From contig JBBDQZ010000024.1 of NCBI GenBank assembly GCA_040905705.1, positions 62,001 through 126,000 on the forward strand: DNA of 64,000 nucleotides. Direction: 5' to 3'. Under the pieces are notes generated by a model that saw only the letters and a list, made by a program, of their open reading frames with translations, was not told the DNA's origin and ran no database searches. Each line of letters begins with the position of its first letter. The stretch's first letter is position 1. This document shows, piece by piece, positions 43,394 to 54,941 of the stretch. Made by a program: the position numbers and the translations under genes. The DNA is from JBBDQZ01 sp040905705 (GTDB lineage Bacteria; Bacteroidota; Rhodothermia; Balneolales; Natronogracilivirgulaceae).

Positions 43394-45286
43394 ATGAATT
43401 GGAATCCATCCCATCAGAAATATGATGTTATCGTTGTCGGTGGTGGTCATGCCGGAAGTGAAGCAGCGGCAGCGGCAGCCAAAATGGGCTGCTCTACATT
43501 GCTGATTACAATGAACTTAAATGCAATTGCACAAATGTCCTGTAATCCTGCCATTGGGGGAGTGGCAAAAGGGCAGATTGTTCGGGAGATTGATGCCCTC
43601 GGAGGAATAATGGGAAGGGTAGCGGATTCCTCAGGTGTTCAATTTCGGATGCTAAATCTAAGTAAAGGTCCGGCCATGTGGAGTCCGAGATCTCAAAACG
43701 ACCGTTTACTTTACTCACAACAAATACGTTCAGAACTTGAAAAGATACCATCTCTTCATTTTCGACAAGATAACGTTGTAAATATACTTACAGATAATAA
43801 GAAACGTATCTCCGGTATTGAAACGCAAAGTGGACAGATCATACGATGTAAAACGCTAATCCTAACCAGTGGTACTTTTTTAAATGGTATTATTCATATT
43901 GGGGAACAGCAGTTCGGTGGTGGACGGTCAGGAGACCGTGCTTCCATTGGTATTACGGCTTCGCTTGAAAAAATGGGTTTTGAATCAGGCAGACTTAAAA
44001 CCGGCACCCCACCTCGAGTTGACGGACGCTCAATCGACTTTGACAAACTGGAGATTCAATACGGAGATGATAAACCGAATCCATTTTCTTTCCTGAGTGA
44101 CAAGCTTCCGGGTGTTGAAAATCAACTGACCTGCTGGATAGGTTATACCAATCCAAAAGTACACAAAGTTTTAATAAGTGGCTTTGACAGAAGTCCTATG
44201 TTTAACGGACGTATCAAATCAACCGGTCCCCGTTATTGTCCATCCATTGAAGATAAAATTCACCGATTTTCAGAGCGTGACCGTCACCAGCTTTTTCTTG
44301 AACCAGAAGGTTGGAATACCTATGAAATGTATTTGAACGGATTTTCCACCAGCCTGCCTGAAGATATACAGTACCGGGCAATTCGAACCATTCCTGGATT
44401 TGAACAGGTAATTATGATACGACCTGGTTATGCCATTGAATACGATTATTTTCCTCCATATCAAATTCGAAGGAATCTGGAAACTAAAATAGTCGATGGT
44501 TTGTTTTTCGCCGGGCAGATTAATGGAACAACCGGTTACGAGGAAGCTGCCTGTCAGGGCTTGATGGCTGGTATTAATGCTGCACGTAAAATCCAAAACA
44601 AATCAGAGATAATACTTCAACGATCGGAAGCGTATATAGGAGTGTTGATCGATGACCTTGTTAACAAAGGTACGGACGAACCGTATCGCATGTTTACTTC
44701 ACGTGCCGAACATCGAATTTTACTACGACAGGACAATGCAGACTTTCGGCTTACTCCCCTTGCTTACAATATTGGTCTGGCTACTTTTGAACGCAAAGAA
44801 CGTTTTGAAATAAAGCAGAAAGCTACAGAACTTCTCCTGAACTTGTTAACCAATTATAGTGCTCGACCGGAAATTTATAATGCTTTTCTTACCTCAATCA
44901 ACCAATCTCCAATAAAACAATCCATTAAATTACCCAAATTAATAACCCGTCCACATATTTCACTACACGAATTAATCAACGCGGATCCCGAACTTTTGGA
45001 AGAGGTAAACAAAATAACGGATAATCCCCTGGTTTTTGAACAAGTAGAAATTCGTTTTAAATACGAAGGTTATATTCAAAAAGAATTTGAAATGGTTCAG
45101 CAGATTAAGGAAAAAGAGCATCAGCTCATTCCTGAAAAAATTAATTACGAACGTATCAAATCTCTTTCTTACGAAGGACAACAAAAGCTTCACAAGATTA
45201 AACCAGAAACTATTGGTCAGGCTAGCCGAATAAGTGGAGTGTCTGCAAGTGACATTGCTGTGCTAATGGTCTATATCAACAACTAA
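43394..45286 (+). CDS. mnmG: tRNA uridine-5-carboxymethylaminomethyl(34) synthesis enzyme MnmG
   Basis: FAD-dependent partner of MnmE that modifies the wobble uridine of several tRNAs. 630 residues, the normal length. FAD-binding VVGGGHAGSEAAAAAAKMG (about 13-31), then MSCNPAIGGVAKGQIVREIDALGG, GTFLNG, GRSGDRAS, GRLKTGTPPRVDGRSIDF, GYAIEYDYFPP and the helical C-terminal domain that binds tRNA and MnmE (RTSRAEHRILLRQDNADFRLT region and later). A TATAAT at 43363-43368 may be its -10. Its stop is 12 nt before the first parS site and the rsmG gene follows, the classic gidA-gidB pair near replication origins. Confidence 0.98.
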   Translation: MNWNPSHQKYDVIVVGGGHAGSEAAAAAAKMGCSTLLITMNLNAIAQMSCNPAIGGVAKGQIVREIDALGGIMGRVADSSGVQFRMLNLSKGPAMWSPRSQNDRLLYSQQIRSELEKIPSLHFRQDNVVNILTDNKKRISGIETQSGQIIRCKTLILTSGTFLNGIIHIGEQQFGGGRSGDRASIGITASLEKMGFESGRLKTGTPPRVDGRSIDFDKLEIQYGDDKPNPFSFLSDKLPGVENQLTCWIGYTNPKVHKVLISGFDRSPMFNGRIKSTGPRYCPSIEDKIHRFSERDRHQLFLEPEGWNTYEMYLNGFSTSLPEDIQYRAIRTIPGFEQVIMIRPGYAIEYDYFPPYQIRRNLETKIVDGLFFAGQINGTTGYEEAACQGLMAGINAARKIQNKSEIILQRSEAYIGVLIDDLVNKGTDEPYRMFTSRAEHRILLRQDNADFRLTPLAYNIGLATFERKERFEIKQKATELLLNLLTNYSARPEIYNAFLTSINQSPIKQSIKLPKLITRPHISLHELINADPELLEEVNKITDNPLVFEQVEIRFKYEGYIQKEFEMVQQIKEKEHQLIPEKINYERIKSLSYEGQQKLHKIKPETIGQASRISGVSASDIAVLMVYINN

Positions 45287-45297
45287 CACCGTTCCGA

Positions 45298-45313
45298 TGT
45301 TTCACGTGAAACA
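45298..45313. promoter_or_regulatory. parS centromere site 1 (mnmG-rsmG gap)
   Basis: TGTTTCACGTGAAACA, a perfect match to the consensus parS bound by chromosomal ParB. The palindrome extends one and a half units to 20 bp (45296-45315). Lies between the mnmG stop and the rsmG start. Confidence 0.9.
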
Positions 45314-45339
45314 TCTTATTGTTCAAAGGGAGGTGGCTT

Positions 45340-46008
45340 TTGAAAAACAAAGTGTCTGTAATTTCATCAAATGTTTCACGTGAAACATTTGATGAAACAC
45401 ATGATATTTATTCCAGTTATAAAAACATTTTTATTTCACTAATTGATAAATGGCTGATGTGGAACAGATCCATCAATATAATGAGTAGACGAACAAGCAG
45501 GTCTGATTTGGAAAATCATATTATTCATAGCTTGTTATTATTGAATCTCGATAATGCTTCCACATATGATATGGTTCTTGATGCAGGATCCGGAGGTGGC
45601 CTTCCCGGCATTCCCCTTGCAATTGTTGATCCCGGGATGCACTATTTACTGGTAGAAAAGGTTTATAAGAAGCAGCTTGTTTTAAAGGATATTATTCGTT
45701 CATTAGGCATATCAAACGCAGAAGCCGTTGTCAGCAAGGTTCGGGATATTTCATTGGATCAAAATATTCGGGTTGTGTCCAAACACGCATTTCACATAAA
45801 CAATCTGATAGATGAATTAAAGAGTTGCAACTGGTCTGAAATTAATATGCTTAAAGGCGATGACATATTTGATGAAATAAAAAACTTGTCTTATTCAGAA
45901 ATCATTAGTCACATTGAAATAAAAAGTATTTCCATTGATCATTCAAATTTTTTTCAAAACAAGTACATTCTTACTATAAAAAGAAAAATCGAGCCTGATA
46001 CATCATGA
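45340..46008 (+). CDS. rsmG: 16S rRNA (guanine527-N7)-methyltransferase RsmG
   Basis: Methylates G527 in the 530 loop of 16S rRNA; loss gives low-level streptomycin resistance in other bacteria. SAM-binding LDAGSGGGLPGIPLAIV (about 84-100 of this start), MSRRTSRSDLENHIIHSLLL before it. I chose the TTG at 45340: a GGGAGG lies 6-7 nt upstream, while the longer open frame (TTG 45319) would place this ribosome-binding site inside the gene. The first codons include a second parS, whose bases encode NVSRETF, the same VSRET seen in many alpha-proteobacterial RsmG proteins. Ends with a 4-bp overlap into the WYL regulator. Confidence 0.94.
   Translation: MKNKVSVISSNVSRETFDETHDIYSSYKNIFISLIDKWLMWNRSINIMSRRTSRSDLENHIIHSLLLLNLDNASTYDMVLDAGSGGGLPGIPLAIVDPGMHYLLVEKVYKKQLVLKDIIRSLGISNAEAVVSKVRDISLDQNIRVVSKHAFHINNLIDELKSCNWSEINMLKGDDIFDEIKNLSYSEIISHIEIKSISIDHSNFFQNKYILTIKRKIEPDTS
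45362..45397. promoter_or_regulatory. parS centromere site 2 inside rsmG, within a 36-bp perfect palindrome
   Basis: The core TGTTTCACGTGAAACA is at 45372-45387, a perfect parS. The symmetric arms continue for ten more base pairs on each side (to 45362 and 45397), giving a 36-bp perfect palindrome, 59 bp downstream of site 1 core end. Coding for VSRETFDE in RsmG. Confidence 0.9.
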
Positions 46009-46943
46009 ATAGCAATGAGAGGAGACTGAAAATTTTATACTTGTTGCAGTCAGGGAAAAAATTAACTTCCAATACGCTGATGGAAGAATTTTGTGTCAGC
46101 AAAAGAACTGTCTACAGAGATCTTAAAGTCATTCAGGAACTTGGCGTTCCCGTTACCCACTATCCGGACACAGGGTACGGTATTTTACGAGACGGACTTA
46201 TTCCTCCCATCATGTTTAATTTTCGCGAACTCGCAGTGATCATGATGGGACTTTCCTTTGTGAAGTCACAAATCAATGACGAAATGGTGAACGATGCCGA
46301 GAACGTAGCTTTAAAAATTCGAAGTTCCGTACCAACTAATCTTCAGAAACAGATGAACATCCTTGAACAGAGGACATTGGTTTCCCCTTACATTCATAAT
46401 ATTGAAAAAAGGGAGGAGGGTGGTGATTGGTTTGTGCTATGTTCAGCCTTTGTCGATAAAAAAACAGCGACTTTTTTATACCAAGACAGGAAAGGAAATC
46501 ATTCTGTTCGAACTATTGATCCGTATGCTTTAATTCATTTTACTGATCATTGGAATGTAATTGGGTATTGTCACGATCGCCGGGCACTTAGAAATTTTGT
46601 ACTCTCCCGTATTAGTGATATTCGTCTTGGAGAATCATTTGTTGTGTCCGAGCGGGAATACAATAAAGAAGAATTACTTTATGAAAGAGCCGAACAGGAA
46701 ATTGAGATTATCATTGATGTCAATAAACATAAAGCCTTTTCATTTTTAAGTGAATTACCGGGAAAAATTCTATCAAAAAAGGAATTTAGCACCCGATTGC
46801 GGGTAACGTTTGTAATAGATAACCTGGACTATATAAATGAATGGCTACTACGCTTTGGAAAACACATAACCATTCTGGCTCCTGATTCACTAATCAAGAA
46901 ACGTCAATCGCTGCTAAATGTTCTTCTTAATAAATCTCTTTAA
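46005..46943 (+). CDS. HTH/WYL-domain transcriptional regulator
   Basis: A 312-residue regulator of the YafY/DeoR-like type. N-terminal winged helix (RRLKILYLLQSGKKLTSNTLMEEFCVSKRTVYRDLKVIQELG, shown by the KRTVYRDL recognition helix at about 31-38) is followed by a WYL domain with IDPYALIHFTDHWNVIGYCHDRRALRNFVLSRISDI (family variant of 'W..Y..c....g..R.F...Ri', here WNVIGYCH) and a C-terminal WCX extension (FSTRLRVTFVID). WYL domains sense nucleic acids or small ligands in studied relatives. Overlaps rsmG by 4 bp, so co-expressed. Target genes unknown. Confidence 0.9.
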   Translation: MNSNERRLKILYLLQSGKKLTSNTLMEEFCVSKRTVYRDLKVIQELGVPVTHYPDTGYGILRDGLIPPIMFNFRELAVIMMGLSFVKSQINDEMVNDAENVALKIRSSVPTNLQKQMNILEQRTLVSPYIHNIEKREEGGDWFVLCSAFVDKKTATFLYQDRKGNHSVRTIDPYALIHFTDHWNVIGYCHDRRALRNFVLSRISDIRLGESFVVSEREYNKEELLYERAEQEIEIIIDVNKHKAFSFLSELPGKILSKKEFSTRLRVTFVIDNLDYINEWLLRFGKHITILAPDSLIKKRQSLLNVLLNKSL

Positions 46944-46957
46944 TGAAGTATTTCATC

Positions 46958-49555
46958 TTAATTCTCATCATCCAATCCAAGTTGCCCGTTAATTCCAGAC
47001 GAATCATTAATATCTTTATCCAAAGCAGAATCTGATTCTTCATTATCATTATTACCGGCGGCACTTGTTATATCAATTTCCTCATTATCCCCAACCTTTT
47101 TAACAATATCAGCTTCATCTTCACTTACAACCCTGGTTATTCCGGATATTTTATCTTCACTACCAAGCCGCATCATTCTTACTCCCTGAGTATTCCTTCC
47201 CATTGATCGAATATCCTTACTATGCATTCGGATAATCTTGCCTTTTTCAGTAATAATCATGAGGTCATCCCGATCACTTACTTCTTTTAATGCGACAAGT
47301 TTGCCGGATTTCGTCGTTATTTTCAATGTGATAACTCCTTTACCACCGCGCGTCTGTTCCCGGTAATCGTTTACAAAGCTTCGTTTTCCGGAACCATGTT
47401 CCGAAACAGCCAGTACGGTTGCGTCATTTGTATTTTTGATGACAACCATATCGACTACTTTATCATCCGATCCAGATAAATTGATTCCACGTACTCCCCG
47501 CGTATTTCTTCCCATCAATCGTACATCTGTCTCTTTGAATCGAATTGCGCGTCCATTTCTAGCACCTAGTAAAATTGTACTGTTTCCATCCGTCAAACTG
47601 GCGCTGAGAAGTCGGTCATCTTCATCTACGTTTATCGCCATAATCCCATTTCTTCTCGGCCGGCTGTAAGCTTCAAGACTCGTCTTCTTTACAATACCTT
47701 TTTCGGTAGCCATAATAATATTATGGTTGCTGGTATACTCATTATCGTCAAGCGTTTTCACGGGTACAAATGCTTGTACATGATCTCCTTTTTCTATTTC
47801 GATAAGATTGACAATAGCACGTCCCCGGCTTAATCGTGTTCCCTCCGGTATTTCATATACCTTTAACCAATAGCACTTTCCATTCTTCGTAAAGAATAAA
47901 ATATAGTTGTGATTTGTGGCGACAAAAAGATGTTCTACATATTCATCATCTTTAGTCGTAGCTCCCTTCATACCGGAACCTCCACGTTTCTGGCGACGAT
48001 ATCCACTTACAGCGGTTCTCTTGATATAGCCAGTATTGGAAATAGTAACAACAACATCTTCATCTGCTATCATATCTTCAATGTTGAAATCTTCAGCTGA
48101 ATGAACAATTTGAGTTCGACGCTCATCGCCATAGCGTTTAACAAGTTCATCCAGTTCCTCTACGATAATTACGTTCTGAGCCTCACGGTCGGTAAGAATA
48201 CGCCGAAATTCCTGGATTTGTTCCAGTATATCTTTGTATTCCATCTCAATTTTGTCACGCTCGAGTGCTGTGAGTTTTTGCAATCTCATATCAAGAATTG
48301 CTTTGGCCTGAAGATCGGTGAGTCCAAAATCTCTTCGAAGCCGATCATTCGCTTCGGGCACATTTTTAGAAGAACGGATAGCATTTATAACATCATCAAG
48401 ATTATCAACGCCTATTTTTAATCCCTCAAGAATATGTGCTCTTGCTTCAGCCTGATCCAGATCATAAAGCGTGCGGCGAATGATCACCTCAATCCGATGA
48501 TCAATAAAATAACGGATGATATCCTTAATGTTCATCACCTTCGGACGTCCCTTAACGAGGGCTAAATTGTTAATTCCGAAAGTGTGCTGCATCGATGTGT
48601 ATTTATACAGCTGATTTAATACAACACTAGGTACAGCTCCGCGCTTCAACATGATAACAATTCGCATCCCCTCCCGATCTGACTCATCTCGCACATCTGT
48701 AATATCCGTGATCTTCTCTGTCTGAACAAGGAATGCAATTTTTTCAATAAGAGTAGCCTTGTTAACCTGATAAGGAATCTCGGTTACAACAATTTGCTCG
48801 CGATTTCCTCGCAGCTCTTCCACAGACGCGAGAGCACGAAGAACAACTCTTCCTCTTCCGGTTTCATATGCTTCCTTCACCCCGTCATAACCATATATAA
48901 TACCTCCGGTTGGAAAATCTGGTGCCGTGATAAACTTCATCAAATCGGAAATCTCGATCTCAGAATCTTTAATTTGTGCCTTAATTCCGTTTACCACCTC
49001 TGTAATATTGTGAGGTGGCATATTGGTTGCCATACCTACGGCAATGCCGGAAGAGCCATTGATTAGAAGATTGGGAACCATCGAAGGCATAACCGACGGT
49101 TCATTTAACGTATCATCAAAATTGGGTTGAAAATCTACCGTGTTCTTATTGATATCTGCCAGGATTTCTTCCGCAAGACGTTCCATACGAACTTCAGTAT
49201 ATCTCATAGCAGCAGCAGAATCTCCATCTACAGATCCAAAGTTCCCTTGTCCGTCAACAAGCGGATACCGCATGGAGAAATCCTGTACCAACCGTACAAT
49301 GGTGTCATACACAGCCGAATCTCCATGAGGATGGTATTTACCCAATACTTCACCAACTATCCGAGCACTCTTCTTATATGCTCTGTTGTGAAGCATCCCC
49401 AGTTCACTCATACCAAAAAGTACACGTCGGTGAACAGGTTTGAGACCGTCACGGACATCCGGAAGAGCTCTGGAAACAATTACCGACATCGAATAGTCGA
49501 TATACGAAGACTTCATCTCATCTTCGAGATTGATTTTGATGATCTTATCTGACAT
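46958..49555 (-). CDS. gyrA: DNA gyrase subunit A
   Basis: Breakage-reunion subunit of gyrase. 865 residues. The active-site Tyr is at about 119 ([11 protein letters not shown]). The quinolone pocket reads [11 protein letters not shown] with Ser80 and Asp84 in the susceptible form. The C-terminal pinwheel domain includes a GyrA-box-like QKRGGSG (about 535-541), needed for negative supercoiling. An acidic Asp/Glu/Asn-rich tail of roughly 50 residues ends the protein (from about 815), a common regulator of supercoiling in other GyrA proteins. It lies 29 nt after gyrB on the same strand, so one transcript; it converges with the WYL regulator gene. Confidence 0.98.
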   Translation of the reverse strand: MSDKIIKINLEDEMKSSYIDYSMSVIVSRALPDVRDGLKPVHRRVLFGMSELGMLHNRAYKKSARIVGEVLGKYHPHGDSAVYDTIVRLVQDFSMRYPLVDGQGNFGSVDGDSAAAMRYTEVRMERLAEEILADINKNTVDFQPNFDDTLNEPSVMPSMVPNLLINGSSGIAVGMATNMPPHNITEVVNGIKAQIKDSEIEISDLMKFITAPDFPTGGIIYGYDGVKEAYETGRGRVVLRALASVEELRGNREQIVVTEIPYQVNKATLIEKIAFLVQTEKITDITDVRDESDREGMRIVIMLKRGAVPSVVLNQLYKYTSMQHTFGINNLALVKGRPKVMNIKDIIRYFIDHRIEVIIRRTLYDLDQAEARAHILEGLKIGVDNLDDVINAIRSSKNVPEANDRLRRDFGLTDLQAKAILDMRLQKLTALERDKIEMEYKDILEQIQEFRRILTDREAQNVIIVEELDELVKRYGDERRTQIVHSAEDFNIEDMIADEDVVVTISNTGYIKRTAVSGYRRQKRGGSGMKGATTKDDEYVEHLFVATNHNYILFFTKNGKCYWLKVYEIPEGTRLSRGRAIVNLIEIEKGDHVQAFVPVKTLDDNEYTSNHNIIMATEKGIVKKTSLEAYSRPRRNGIMAINVDEDDRLLSASLTDGNSTILLGARNGRAIRFKETDVRLMGRNTRGVRGINLSGSDDKVVDMVVIKNTNDATVLAVSEHGSGKRSFVNDYREQTRGGKGVITLKITTKSGKLVALKEVSDRDDLMIITEKGKIIRMHSKDIRSMGRNTQGVRMMRLGSEDKISGITRVVSEDEADIVKKVGDNEEIDITSAAGNNDNEESDSALDKDINDSSGINGQLGLDDEN

Positions 49556-49584
49556 GGAGATTTATGCTATTGATAATATTAATC

Positions 49585-51576
<1,992 letters not shown>

Positions 51577-51724
51577 TCACATCTAACAGGCTAAAATAGA
51601 CCTTAATCGCATCATTTCAAAAAAAGTTATGATTTTTATCAACTTTTAAAACAAAATGGATTTAAAAAGATTTTCAGCGTTACACAAATTATTTGTAGCA
51701 AAGATCATACAGGGTGTATCAAGC

Positions 51725-51753
51725 TTGTATTTTGGTAGAAATAAGACTATATT
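51725..51753 (+). promoter_or_regulatory. sigma-70-type promoter of rpmB operon
   Basis: -35 TTGTAT (51725-51730) and -10 TATATT (51748-51753) with a 17-bp spacer. Predicted start about 35 nt before the rpmB ATG. Confidence 0.65.
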
Positions 51754-51794
51754 TTGCCTTTGTTTTAATTCAACAAACTGAATGTATTCTTAAA

Positions 51795-52040
51795 ATGTCA
51801 TTACGAGACGATATATACGGAACCAAAGCATTGAACGGGTATCGTTCATCAAAGTCCAACAACAAAACAAAACATCGTTTCAAGCTGAACCTTCAGAAAC
51901 GCCGGTTTTACATTCCTGAAGAGGATCGTTGGATTACATTACGGGTTACTGCCAAAACGCTGCGAACCATCAATAAAAAGGGTATTCATTCGGTCTTGGA
52001 AAAAGCCCGTAAAAGCGGCTCAATTAACCAAAATCTTTAA
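51795..52040 (+). CDS. rpmB: 50S ribosomal protein L28
   Basis: 81 residues from ATG 51795. Family signature: NNKTKHRFKLNLQKRRFYIPEEDRWITLRVTAKTLRTINKKG (the 'HNKTKRRF.pNLq.' and 'lrvsakaLrtidkkG' patterns). The N-terminal Cys of the usual CxxTGK motif is not present: the start reads SLRDDIYGTKALNGY. A longer open frame reaches 51714 but lies across the promoter. First gene of rpmB-rpmG-DUF4295. Confidence 0.93.
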   Translation: MSLRDDIYGTKALNGYRSSKSNNKTKHRFKLNLQKRRFYIPEEDRWITLRVTAKTLRTINKKGIHSVLEKARKSGSINQNL

Positions 52041-52052
52041 TAACATTCCTCT

Positions 52053-52223
52053 ATGGCCAACTCTAAAGGAAACAGGATACAGGTGATTTTGGAATGTACA
52101 GAAGCACCGGGCACGTCGCGTTATGTGACGACTAAAAATCGCAAAACAACTACCAACCGGCTTGAGCTAAAAAAGTATAATCCAAGGTTAAAAAAACATA
52201 CACTCCATAAAGAGATTAAATAA
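52053..52223 (+). CDS. rpmG: 50S ribosomal protein L33
   Basis: 56 residues ([20 protein letters not shown], then [30 protein letters not shown] and a short end). The pattern RxxVxLECT....S.RY.T.KNR..T..RLELkKY.P is diagnostic of L33. Only one of the four zinc-binding cysteines of the C+ form is present, so this is the C-minus type. 12 nt after rpmB and 11 nt before the DUF4295 gene. Confidence 0.96.
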   Translation: MANSKGNRIQVILECTEAPGTSRYVTTKNRKTTTNRLELKKYNPRLKKHTLHKEIK

Positions 52224-52234
52224 GGTAAGGTATT

Positions 52235-52405
52235 ATGGCCAAGAAACAGGTCTTCGGAGAACAAGTCCTCGTTGCCAAAGCGGCTCAAAGGAAAATGGCC
52301 AAAGTCATTCTTTCGAAAAAATCCGCAAGAGGCAAAATTGCTTTTCATGAGGCCACAATTGATCAGGATCAGGTAAAAGAATATATCTCGAAAAACAAAG
52401 CCTGA
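52235..52405 (+). CDS. DUF4295 small basic ribosome-associated protein
   Basis: 56 residues (MAKKQVFGEQVLVAKAAQRK... ending KEYISKNKA), basic N-terminal half. This is the DUF4295 family that follows rpmG in Bacteroidota-type genomes; I recall that a protein of this kind has been seen as an extra large-subunit protein in a Bacteroidota ribosome structure, but cannot check the name. Too short to be found by a 60-residue cutoff. Ends at a terminator-like hairpin (52426). Confidence 0.9.
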   Translation: MAKKQVFGEQVLVAKAAQRKMAKVILSKKSARGKIAFHEATIDQDQVKEYISKNKA

Positions 52406-52425
52406 TTTTTCGAGAATCTTCGATG

Positions 52426-52459
52426 AAAAAGGTTACGCAGCACTGTGTAACCTTTTTTT
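52426..52459 (+). terminator. intrinsic terminator after DUF4295 gene
   Basis: Stem AAAAGGTTAC / GTAACCTTTT, with a G-T pair and a short CAG/CTG extension at the loop, followed by a run of seven T. 20 nt after the stop. Confidence 0.88.
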
Positions 52460-52569
52460 GTTTGTGCAAACTGACTAATTTGCATATTGATGAATCCCAT
52501 TCCGGAAATCAGTTCCTTTGATATAACACTCTAGATTCCAGCCATTTTCTTTTAATACAAAAAACCGGC

Positions 52570-53034
52570 ATGAGTACTATTTACGAAACTTTATTAACAG
52601 ACCTGAAAAAAGCCTTGAAAGCTAAAGATACCGCCCGACTTCAGGTACTCCGATCAATAAAAGCAAAATTAATGGAAAAAGAGATAAGTGAAAGAAAGGG
52701 TGGCAAAGTTTCACTGAATCAGGAACAGGTTCAGGAAGTGCTGATGAAAGCGGCCAAACAACGCAGGGACTCGATAGCCCAATACTCGGAGGCCGGGCGC
52801 AGCGATCTGGCTGAATCCGAAGAATACGAGCTGAAAATTATCGAATCTTATTTGCCCGAAATGCTTTCCGAAGAAGAAATCCAGGTCCTTGCAACTCAAA
52901 TTATCCGACAGACCCAGGCCTCATCACTTGCAGATATGGGTAAAGTAATGGGAATATTAATGCCACAGGTCAAAGGCAAAGTGGATGGGGCTGTCGTGAA
53001 CCGTATTGTACGTGAACTTGTGAATAAACTATGA
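52570..53034 (+). CDS. GatB/YqeY-domain protein
   Basis: A 154-residue soluble helical protein of the YqeY family (also the tail domain of the GatB amidotransferase subunit). Typical wording: LLTDLKKALKAKDTARLQVLRSIKAKLMEKE, RRDSIAQYSEAGRSDLAESEEYELKIIESYLPEMLSEEEI (shown by the ESYLPEMLSEEEI motif at about 92-104) and MGKVMGILMPQVKGKVDGAVVNRIVRELV. The role is not established; GatB resemblance suggests tRNA or glutamine-related binding. It overlaps the cvpA-like gene by 4 bp (ATGA), so the two are translated together. Confidence 0.93.
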   Translation: MSTIYETLLTDLKKALKAKDTARLQVLRSIKAKLMEKEISERKGGKVSLNQEQVQEVLMKAAKQRRDSIAQYSEAGRSDLAESEEYELKIIESYLPEMLSEEEIQVLATQIIRQTQASSLADMGKVMGILMPQVKGKVDGAVVNRIVRELVNKL

Positions 53035-53567
53035 ACCTCTTAGACGGTATAGCCGCAATTTTTATACTTTTTTTTGCTTGGAAAGGGTTTCGAAACGGAC
53101 TTGCCAAAGAGGTCTTTCGAATCGTTGGATTAGTTCTTTCAGGTTTCATCGCATTTCAATATGCTGAAGTTATCGGTCGATGGTTACAACCGTTGTTTAG
53201 TATTTCGACTGATCTTATTCCATACATAGCTTTTGCATTACTTTTTATATTGGCTTTGATTGCTGTTCAGCTGGGAATAGTATTTCTTGACACACTCATC
53301 CAACTCCTTTTGCTAAGTATTCCCAACCGACTTTTCGGAGCTCTTTTTGGAGTACTTAAAAGCAGCTTACTATTAAGTATTTTTGTGATATTTCTTGCCG
53401 GATTCGGGGTACCTGATCAGGATGTCCGTAGACATTCTCTTCTCTACAAACCCCTGCTTAAAGTCGCTCCTGCAGCCTATGATATTGTCGCTGGAGTGCT
53501 ACCCGGAGTAAAACCGTACAAAGATTCTGTCGCACGTTATTTGTCTCTTCCAAAAGTCAACGACTAA
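53031..53567 (+). CDS. CvpA-family membrane protein
   Basis: 178 residues with four hydrophobic helices (about 4-22, 27-47, 62-85, 104-124) and NGLAKEVFRIVGLVLSGFIAFQYA near the start, the classic CvpA/colicin V production family pattern 'G...G.ike...l.g.i.g...a'. Found in the inner membrane; its function is unclear, although in E. coli it affects colicin V output and bile resistance. Overlaps the YqeY-like gene and is followed by tyrS after 5 nt. Confidence 0.9.
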   Translation: MNLLDGIAAIFILFFAWKGFRNGLAKEVFRIVGLVLSGFIAFQYAEVIGRWLQPLFSISTDLIPYIAFALLFILALIAVQLGIVFLDTLIQLLLLSIPNRLFGALFGVLKSSLLLSIFVIFLAGFGVPDQDVRRHSLLYKPLLKVAPAAYDIVAGVLPGVKPYKDSVARYLSLPKVND

Positions 53568-53572
53568 AAAAT

Positions 53573-54808
53573 ATGCCCTATCCCAATATCAAAGAACAAC
53601 TTAGAATTATTCAACGAGGGACTGTAGAAATCATTCCAGAGGAAGAACTTAAAGTCAAACTTGATAAATCATACCAAACTCAGACGCCACTCCGTGTGAA
53701 ACTGGGATGTGACCCGACACGTCCCGATCTCCATCTTGGTCATTCCGTGATTTTACGGAAAATGCGACAGTTCCAGGATCTTGGACATCATACCATACTC
53801 ATCATTGGAGATTTCACAGCAATGATCGGAGATCCTTCGGGAGCCAACAAAACACGTCCGGCACTGACCCGTGAGGAAGTCGTTGTTAATGGAAAATCCT
53901 ATTTCGAGCAAGCTTCAAAAATACTCGACCCTGATAAAACCGAGATAGTCTATAACTCCGATTGGCTTTCACCTATGAACTTCAGCGACGTGATACGTCT
54001 CGCATCTCATTATACTTTAGCTCGAATGATCGAACGGGATGATTTTACCAAAAGATATAAAAACAACGACCCTATATCCCTGCATGAATTTCTTTATCCG
54101 TTGGCACAGGGACAGGATTCCGTTCACTTAAAATCAGACATTGAATTGGGCGGCATTGATCAAAAGTTTAATTTGCTGGTCGGCCGACATCTTCAGCGTG
54201 AGTTTGAACAATCTCAACAAATCTGCTTGATGATGCCATTACTCATAGGTACTGACGGTAGACAAAAAATGTCAAAGTCCTATGACAATTATATTGGAAT
54301 TGATGAAAATCCAGATGATATGTATGGAAAAGTACTTTCTATCCCTGATTCTCTGATTTATTCGTGGTTTGAGCTGTTAACCGATATCGAATATGATAAG
54401 CTGTCGGACTTAAAAAAATGGACCACATCAGATCCTCGAAATGCAAAACATAAACTGGCATGGAATATTACACGAATGTATCACAGTGCGGAAGCAGCTG
54501 ACCTTGCCCGTTCAAATTTTGAGAAAACAATTATAAATAAGGAGTTACCAGATGATATTCCGGTGCTTCACGTTCAAACGGGTCGAACTTTGCACATTCT
54601 GGAAATAATGAAGTCTGCAGGCTTCGTTACCAGCAATAGTGAGGCTCGCAGGCTTATTGGTCAAGGTGGTGTTACGCTGGACAGCAAAAAAATTACCGAT
54701 TTGCATTTTGAATTTAAGATGGCTGTTAACAGTGAAAAAATTTTGAAAGTCGGAAAACGAAAATTCTGCAAACTTACAAGCAACCCAAACGCCGCCAATA
54801 ACTTGTAA
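53573..54808 (+). CDS. tyrS: tyrosyl-tRNA synthetase
   Basis: Class I synthetase that charges tRNA-Tyr. 411 residues: Rossmann domain with the HIGH-equivalent HLGH (about 54-57) in CDPTRPDLHLGHSV, the tyrosine-pocket region GDFTAMIGDPSG, YPLAQGQDSVHLKSDIELGG, and KMSKS at about 232-236 (DGRQKMSKSYDN). It ends in an S4-like RNA-binding domain (MKSAGFVTSNSEARRLIGQGGVTLDSKKI). The short insert and sequence style match the TyrZ-like group rather than the E. coli form. Third in a run with yqeY-like and cvpA-like genes. Confidence 0.97.
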   Translation: MPYPNIKEQLRIIQRGTVEIIPEEELKVKLDKSYQTQTPLRVKLGCDPTRPDLHLGHSVILRKMRQFQDLGHHTILIIGDFTAMIGDPSGANKTRPALTREEVVVNGKSYFEQASKILDPDKTEIVYNSDWLSPMNFSDVIRLASHYTLARMIERDDFTKRYKNNDPISLHEFLYPLAQGQDSVHLKSDIELGGIDQKFNLLVGRHLQREFEQSQQICLMMPLLIGTDGRQKMSKSYDNYIGIDENPDDMYGKVLSIPDSLIYSWFELLTDIEYDKLSDLKKWTTSDPRNAKHKLAWNITRMYHSAEAADLARSNFEKTIINKELPDDIPVLHVQTGRTLHILEIMKSAGFVTSNSEARRLIGQGGVTLDSKKITDLHFEFKMAVNSEKILKVGKRKFCKLTSNPNAANNL

Positions 54809-54941
54809 TATTATAAATCACCCTGTTCCTTAGAGAATTACCTTTCTTAAATATCCAGAATAAGCCGCCTTTCTCTTGTCGTTTGATGCTCCTCCTTATT
54901 AACAACCCATTCAAAGACCAGCCAAACATGACGGTTTCAAT

